Assembly: GCA_014523495.1 (NCBI GenBank)
Contig: JAATVM010000028.1
Span: 1-10,891, forward strand
Length of the DNA: 10,891 bases
Source of the DNA: Nitrososphaerales archaeon TH1920
GTDB taxonomy: Archaea; Thermoproteota; Nitrososphaeria; Nitrososphaerales; Nitrososphaeraceae
Direction: 5' to 3'
The position numbers and the translations under genes are program-made. Below, piece after piece: positions 7,107-10,891 of the stretch. Every line of letters begins with the position of its first letter. Within the stretch, counting starts at the first letter, position 1. The notes under the pieces are model-generated. The model did not search any database and was not told the origin of the DNA. It saw nothing but the letters and a program-made list of their open reading frames with translations.

Positions 7107-8620
7107 ATTGGTTGCATCCTTAACCATGATAGCTTATTATCATACAGTTCACGAACATCGTCCAATCCATATCTAATCATAGCAATGCGTTCAAGACCAC
7201 CACCCCATGCAAGTACATTATTCAATATGCCTACAGATTGGGTTACCTCCGGTCTGAACATTCCCATACCGAACAATTCAACCCACTTTTCCAATTTATC
7301 TATATACACCATTGACTGTATTGACGGTTCGGTATAAGGGAAATATGTAGGCCAAAACTTTACCTTTATTATTCCAAGTTTTGAATAAAATTGTTTTTGA
7401 AGTCCCATTAAATCTCTTAAATTTATTGATTCACCTATTACAATTCCTTCGATTTGATGAAATTCCATTAAATGTTTGTACGACATTTTTTCATTTCTAA
7501 AAACTCTTCCTATTGAAAAAATTCTGCCATATTTCAACTTATTTTCTGAAAGATATTTTATGGTAACTGGAGTAGTATGAGTACGGAGAACCGTTTTCTT
7601 TGATTTTTCCAAATTCCAATCATAATTCCATTCTGATTTGTGAAAGTTCGATACTTTATTACTGATAATAGGATCTACTTCTTCGTCTGTAAAATTTGAC
7701 AGATAAAATGTATCTTGTATATCTCTCGCAGGATGGTCTTGTGGAGTGAATAGTACATCAAAATTCCAAAAACAAGATTGGATTATGGATCCTTCTATTT
7801 CAGAAAATCCCATTGATGTGAAAATTTCTCTAATTTCGTTAATTACATCCCTTAAAGGATGCGTCCTTCCCATATTGTAAGTGCGAACAGGAGAAGTTAC
7901 ATCTATTTCCGTAAATCTTTCATTCTTCCATTTTCCAGTATTAAGAATTTCAGATGTAATTGTTCCTATCCCATCTTCATGGTCACTCTTTATGCTTGAT
8001 GTTACTTTTTTACCTTCTCGTGTAAGAGAAATGAGGAAGGATTTTTCAATGCTTTCTTTGAGATATCCTGGGCGTTTTTTTAATCGATTAAATGCTTGTA
8101 ACTCTTTATCTGATAATTCTGAAAGTTTGATCTTTTTTAATTTAAGGATTTTTTCTAAAACTGTTTCTTCTATCGAAAGCCTGTCGGAGCTATTAGTTAA
8201 GTTTAAACTATCTGCTTCTCTAATCAACCAACCATTCATAACTGCATTTTGTACTCCGGCACTAAATTCAATATTTGACATGTGACATCGTTTGACAAGT
8301 TCGTTAATCTTTATTTTTTTTTGACCTGTTTTCTTTATCTCATTGAGTATTCTTCTTTCTGGTAATGTTAACCGATCTATAACTTGTATTTCATCCTCTG
8401 AAGTTGTAACCGTTGGCTCTTCTGAAAGTGGTTGTATTATTGATTCTTTTTGAATCGATACTGTCACTAACCCTTTAAACTTTAGCCATTCAATTCCACG
8501 TCTTACATTATCTAATGAAAGGCTAGTACTGGCGGCCAATTTCTCAATATCCAAATTATCGTTTTTTATAAGTGTTAGAAGAATTTTTTTCTCTATTTTA
8601 TGCAAGTTTAACACAGTCAT
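7094..8620 (-). CDS. pheS: Phenylalanine-tRNA ligase alpha subunit
   Basis: It is the catalytic class II subunit that makes Phe-AMP and transfers Phe to tRNA-Phe. It has 508 residues, the usual archaeal/eukaryotic-type length. The N-terminal half (1 to about 215) holds winged-helix-like segments, for example LDIEKLAASTSLSLDNVRRG (23-42) and the stretch near 84-135, which in this type bind tRNA. The catalytic domain follows with motif 1 around GRTHPLRDVINEIREIFTSM (251-270), FTPQDHPARDIQDTFYL (291-307), LRTHTTPVT (345-353), motif 2 GRVFRNEKMSYKHLMEFHQI (371-390), ELFGMGMFRPEV (448-459) and motif 3 GGGLERIAMIRYG (473-485). All class II signatures are intact. The start ATG lies at the edge of a 74-base region shared with the divergent trpS, and the stop overlaps pheT. 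Confidence 0.97.
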   Translation of the reverse strand: MTVLNLHKIEKKILLTLIKNDNLDIEKLAASTSLSLDNVRRGIEWLKFKGLVTVSIQKESIIQPLSEEPTVTTSEDEIQVIDRLTLPERRILNEIKKTGQKKIKINELVKRCHMSNIEFSAGVQNAVMNGWLIREADSLNLTNSSDRLSIEETVLEKILKLKKIKLSELSDKELQAFNRLKKRPGYLKESIEKSFLISLTREGKKVTSSIKSDHEDGIGTITSEILNTGKWKNERFTEIDVTSPVRTYNMGRTHPLRDVINEIREIFTSMGFSEIEGSIIQSCFWNFDVLFTPQDHPARDIQDTFYLSNFTDEEVDPIISNKVSNFHKSEWNYDWNLEKSKKTVLRTHTTPVTIKYLSENKLKYGRIFSIGRVFRNEKMSYKHLMEFHQIEGIVIGESINLRDLMGLQKQFYSKLGIIKVKFWPTYFPYTEPSIQSMVYIDKLEKWVELFGMGMFRPEVTQSVGILNNVLAWGGGLERIAMIRYGLDDVRELYDNKLSWLRMQPICPL

Positions 8621-8694
8621 TTAAATACGGATCAGACATTGATGGAATACTTTTTAAACGTTTAAAGCTCTCGAATCATGTATATATAATAAAA
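8621..8694. promoter_or_regulatory. Divergent promoter region of pheS and trpS
   Basis: This 74-base gap serves both synthetase genes. It contains the perfect 14-base palindrome TTTAAACGTTTAAA (8653-8666), 32 bases from the pheS start and 28 from the trpS start, so each half could act as a TATA box for one leaderless transcript. A second TATA-like run, TATATATAAT (8681-8690), is too close to the trpS ATG to drive it. On the minus strand it could give pheS a leader of about 38 bases. Confidence 0.4.
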
Positions 8695-9837
8695 ATGAGT
8701 AATTCATCCAAAGAAAATTATTCTGATGATTTTGAAGTAACTCCATGGAATGTGGAGGGTTCAGTAGATTACGCTCGATTAATAAAAAAATTTGGGACTC
8801 AGGAAATAACTAATGAAATTCTTAAAAAAATTGAATCGTTTACAGGTGAATTGCACCCGTTACTTGCAAACAAATTCTTTTTTTCTCATAGAGATCTTGA
8901 CTGGATACTAAACAAATATGAAAGTAATGAAAAATTTTATTTGTATACTGGAAGAGGACCATCCGGAATGGTCCACCTAGGTCACCTTATGCCCTGGTTT
9001 CTAACTAAACATTTGCAAGATAAATTTGATTCTAATCTATTATTCCAGATAACTGATGATGAAAAATTCTTGTATGGAAACAACACAATGGACGAAATCA
9101 AGAAAAATGTAAATGAAAATATCCTTGACATTATCGCTATTGGTTTCAAAAAGAGTAGGACTAAAATTATAGTAAATTCAAGACACATAAAACATCTTTA
9201 TTCGAACTCGTTGGAAATAGCAAAAAGGATCACTTTTTCAACTGCTAAAAGCATCTTTGGTTTTACTAATTCTACAAATATAGGAATGATTGGTTTTCCT
9301 CCTCTACAAGGAGTTCCTTGTTTTCTTCCTTCAATAATTGAAGGAAAGCCTACACCGGTATTGATACCTGCAGCAATTGATCAGGATCCGTATTGGAGAT
9401 TGACGCGTGACATTGCAGAAAAAATGGGATTTTACAAGCCAGCACAAATACATAGCAAATTTTTACCGAGTTTGCAAACAAGAGGAAAGATGTCGTCGTC
9501 AAAACCTGAAACTGCACTATTCACTACTGATCCACCAAAATTAATAGAAGAAAAAATTTCCAATGCATTCACGGGTGGACAGCCAACAATTTCGCTTCAG
9601 AAAAAATTGGGTGCAAATCCCGCAATATGTTCTGTTTTTTCGTATCTCAAGTATCTGTTTGATACCCCGGTGGAATCGAATGAAAGGGAACTAAAATGTA
9701 GAAGCGGCAACTTATTGTGTGGAGAATGTAAACATGATCTATCGAATCATGCAACTACATTTATTTCGATGTTTCAGGAACGGAGAGAAAAAGCTAAAGA
9801 CTTGGTTTCTGATTTTATGTATAGTGAGGATAGTTGA
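8695..9837 (+). CDS. trpS: Tryptophan-tRNA ligase
   Basis: It is a cytosolic class I synthetase that charges tRNA-Trp. The 380 residues are of the archaeal/eukaryotic type. They open with FEVTPWNVEG (13-22), the conserved beginning of this type. The HIGH-like motif lies in TGRGPSGMVHLGHLMPW (85-101, HLGH at 94-97), followed by TDDEKFLYG (120-128), AAIDQDPYWRLTRDIA (226-241) and the KMSSS motif in TRGKMSSSKPETALF (262-276). A cysteine cluster C335, C342, C345 lies near the C-terminus. The frame stays open upstream to 8572, but that part would run into pheS and lacks similarity. I chose ATG 8695, 17 codons before the first conserved block. It diverges from pheS and is followed closely by a small gene of unknown function. 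Confidence 0.96.
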   Translation: MSNSSKENYSDDFEVTPWNVEGSVDYARLIKKFGTQEITNEILKKIESFTGELHPLLANKFFFSHRDLDWILNKYESNEKFYLYTGRGPSGMVHLGHLMPWFLTKHLQDKFDSNLLFQITDDEKFLYGNNTMDEIKKNVNENILDIIAIGFKKSRTKIIVNSRHIKHLYSNSLEIAKRITFSTAKSIFGFTNSTNIGMIGFPPLQGVPCFLPSIIEGKPTPVLIPAAIDQDPYWRLTRDIAEKMGFYKPAQIHSKFLPSLQTRGKMSSSKPETALFTTDPPKLIEEKISNAFTGGQPTISLQKKLGANPAICSVFSYLKYLFDTPVESNERELKCRSGNLLCGECKHDLSNHATTFISMFQERREKAKDLVSDFMYSEDS

Positions 9838-9841
9838 GTAT

Positions 9842-10135
9842 TTGGATCAGGTAACAAAATTTGAGTGTCTTGATTCATACGAAACTGAAAAATTAGGTAG
9901 CATGTTGTTACCAGATAAAGATAGTGTACATTTTGTTATTGAAGTGATAAAAATCGTGGATAATGAAATTGTTTTAATGCTAAAAGATAAATCATGTCAT
10001 GCAGTTCTCATGAAGGATAACACAAATGCAGTAAAATTGAAGGAATTTGTAGGAGAATTAATATTTGGTCCCATGTATGTTATTAAGACCTTTGGTCAAG
10101 AAAATATATTGAATGTTATTCATAAAACATCATAA
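9842..10135 (+). CDS. Small protein of unknown function after trpS
   Basis: I do not recognise this 97-residue protein. It is acidic and basic in alternation, with beta-strand-like stretches HFVIEVIKIVDNEIVLMLKD (30-49), CHAVLM (52-57) and YVIKTFG (79-85). Together they look like a small beta-barrel, perhaps OB-fold-like, but that is a guess. There is no signal peptide, membrane segment or cysteine motif (only C9 and C52). Start choice is open. TTG 9842, 4 bases after the trpS stop, has GAGGA 11 bases upstream. GTG 9824 would overlap trpS by 14 bases and add six residues (MRIVEY). Reading further upstream only shadows trpS. The tight spacing suggests co-transcription with trpS, but a role in translation is not shown. 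Confidence 0.7.
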   Translation: MDQVTKFECLDSYETEKLGSMLLPDKDSVHFVIEVIKIVDNEIVLMLKDKSCHAVLMKDNTNAVKLKEFVGELIFGPMYVIKTFGQENILNVIHKTS

Positions 10136-10140
10136 ATATT

Positions 10141-10168
10141 AATCAATCTCGATCAGTTTAAATTGATT
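10141..10168. terminator. Possible stem-loop between convergent genes
   Basis: AATCAAT (10141-10147) and ATTGATT (10162-10168) can form a 7-pair stem with a 14-base loop just after the small gene stop. No clear T-run follows on the plus strand, so a terminator role is weak. The rest of the 107-base gap to coaD shows nothing else. Confidence 0.2.
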
Positions 10169-10242
10169 GCGTAAAAATATAGTAAGAACGTAAGAAGAAC
10201 ACAATCATGATGTGACGGACAATTTTGACGATATTCCAACTA

Positions 10243-10707
10243 TCATGAAGTTAATTTTTTTCCGTTTATATCTATTTCACCCTCTCGTATTCTTGTTGAC
10301 GATATCACTTTCCCTTGTTGATCCTCAACCAAGGGAACAACAATTATTTCTAATAGAGGCATACCTTTTGATCTCCTTAATTCATTAATCTTGATACAAT
10401 TTCCTTTAGTCACGTCCGTAGTAACTATGGCCTGTACATCTCTAGTCAATACCGTGGGACCATAAAAGTCATTTAGCTCATAAATAGAATAGTTGAATTT
10501 GTTAAATTCTTCTTCAATAAACTTTTTCAAATTTCTTATTCGAACGGAATAGTCATTAGTAATCTTTTTGTCTTTGAGAGTTGCATAATTGTCACTACTT
10601 ACACCGATTATGACTGTTTTCCCCACTTCAAATGCTTTTGAAAGAAGTGTATAATGTCCTTTATGCAATATGTCAAATGTGCCGCCGGTAGCCACGGTAT
10701 CAAACAT
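10243..10707 (-). CDS. coaD: Phosphopantetheine adenylyltransferase, archaeal type
   Basis: It joins 4'-phosphopantetheine and ATP to dephospho-CoA, the next-to-last step of coenzyme A synthesis in the cytosol. The 154 residues form a nucleotidyltransferase (HxGH) fold: TGGTFDILHKGHYTLL (7-22, HKGH at 15-18), VIIGVSSDN (32-40), a middle DFYGPTVLTRDVQAIVTTD (80-98), NELRRSKGMPLLEIIVVP (108-125) and the ATP-loop block ISSTRIREGEID (135-146). The last block and the overall order match the archaeal/eukaryotic PPAT type rather than bacterial CoaD. ATG 10707 is the natural start because TVATGGTF follows within a few residues. It lies 39 bases after the end of a ferredoxin-like gene on the same strand, so both may share a transcript. 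A related cytidylyltransferase is a less likely alternative. Confidence 0.9.
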   Translation of the reverse strand: MFDTVATGGTFDILHKGHYTLLSKAFEVGKTVIIGVSSDNYATLKDKKITNDYSVRIRNLKKFIEEEFNKFNYSIYELNDFYGPTVLTRDVQAIVTTDVTKGNCIKINELRRSKGMPLLEIIVVPLVEDQQGKVISSTRIREGEIDINGKKLTS

Positions 10708-10746
10708 TAACTTTCAATTTTCTATATTGTTGATATTGTTATTGTA

Positions 10747-10891
10747 CTACTGATTTTTTTGGAATATCTTTACGCACTGTGGAGGACAAACATTTTCACA
10801 TGCCATGCAGAAAATGCAGTCTTTTTCTCTCATCATGAATGGTTTTTTCTCTGAGGCAGGATGTCCTGGTGTATCTAGCCATTCGAATACA
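10747..10891 (-). CDS. 4Fe-4S ferredoxin-like protein, C-terminal part (cut by window edge)
   Basis: Only the last 47 codons and the TAG are inside the window; the gene continues beyond the right edge. The visible part reads WLDTPGHPASEKKPFMMRE and then a single 4Fe-4S motif, C-x2-C-x2-C-x3-C-P (DCIFCMACENVCPPQC), then VKIFQKNQ and stop. An extra cysteine follows in CPPQC. The motif binds one [4Fe-4S] cluster, so the protein or domain carries electrons. It could be a small ferredoxin or the end of a larger oxidoreductase subunit, and the missing N-terminus would decide this. It lies directly upstream of coaD on the same strand. Confidence 0.85.
   Translation of the reverse strand, partial: VFEWLDTPGHPASEKKPFMMREKDCIFCMACENVCPPQCVKIFQKNQ

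Noticed and set aside
7107..7127. Seven-residue longer pheT start
   Set aside because: Archaeal PheT proteins begin at the MPVV block, no Shine-Dalgarno site precedes the longer start, and it would increase the overlap with pheS.
8572..8694. 41-residue N-terminal extension of TrpRS in the open frame
   Set aside because: It overlaps the start of pheS and the divergent promoter. The conserved TrpRS start follows the ATG at 8695.
9719..9841. Longer version of the small gene after trpS, starting inside trpS
   Set aside because: It would overlap trpS by more than 100 bases, and that part is the out-of-frame shadow of the conserved TrpRS C-terminus.

Overview
The window is AT-rich archaeal DNA with a dense, strand-switching gene layout. 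It carries archaeal-type phenylalanyl- and tryptophanyl-tRNA synthetases, an archaeal-type phosphopantetheine adenylyltransferase, a ferredoxin-type nitrite/sulfite reductase and a YcaO-TfuA pair. Several genes appear to use TTG starts, and AT-rich TATA-like boxes lie about 30 bases before start codons, as expected for leaderless archaeal transcripts. The mix suggests a low-GC member of the Nitrososphaerota (Thaumarchaeota, ammonia-oxidising archaea). That placement is inferred from gene content, not from a search.

Left part (1-4979), sulfur and nitrogen: after a 284-base region without a convincing gene there is a two-gene plus-strand operon. It encodes a siroheme/4Fe-4S nitrite or sulfite reductase and an overlapping two-domain rhodanese sulfurtransferase. 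Converging on it from the other strand is a translationally coupled ycaO-tfuA pair of the thioamide-forming class. Together the four genes could make a path from sulfite to sulfide to protein persulfide to a peptide thioamide. This path is a hypothesis drawn from neighbourhood and family knowledge.

Middle (4980-5456): this stretch holds the most interesting unexplained material. A 59-codon plus-strand ORF diverges from ycaO, and its sequence resembles the leader part of nitrile-hydratase-like (NHLP/TOMM) precursor peptides. It has no cysteine, no glycine and no obvious core peptide. Beside it is a roughly 120-base block with several inverted repeats and a TATA-like box, which may be a small structured RNA on the minus strand.

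Right part (5457-10891), translation and cofactor genes: pheS and pheT overlap on the minus strand. trpS diverges from pheS across a 74-base promoter region containing a perfect 14-base palindrome, and a small unrecognised protein gene follows trpS closely. coaD lies on the minus strand, preceded by the 3' end of a 4Fe-4S ferredoxin-like gene that is cut by the window edge. This right-hand region looks like ordinary core archaeal genome; I saw no insertion sequences, CRISPR arrays, tRNAs or rRNAs.
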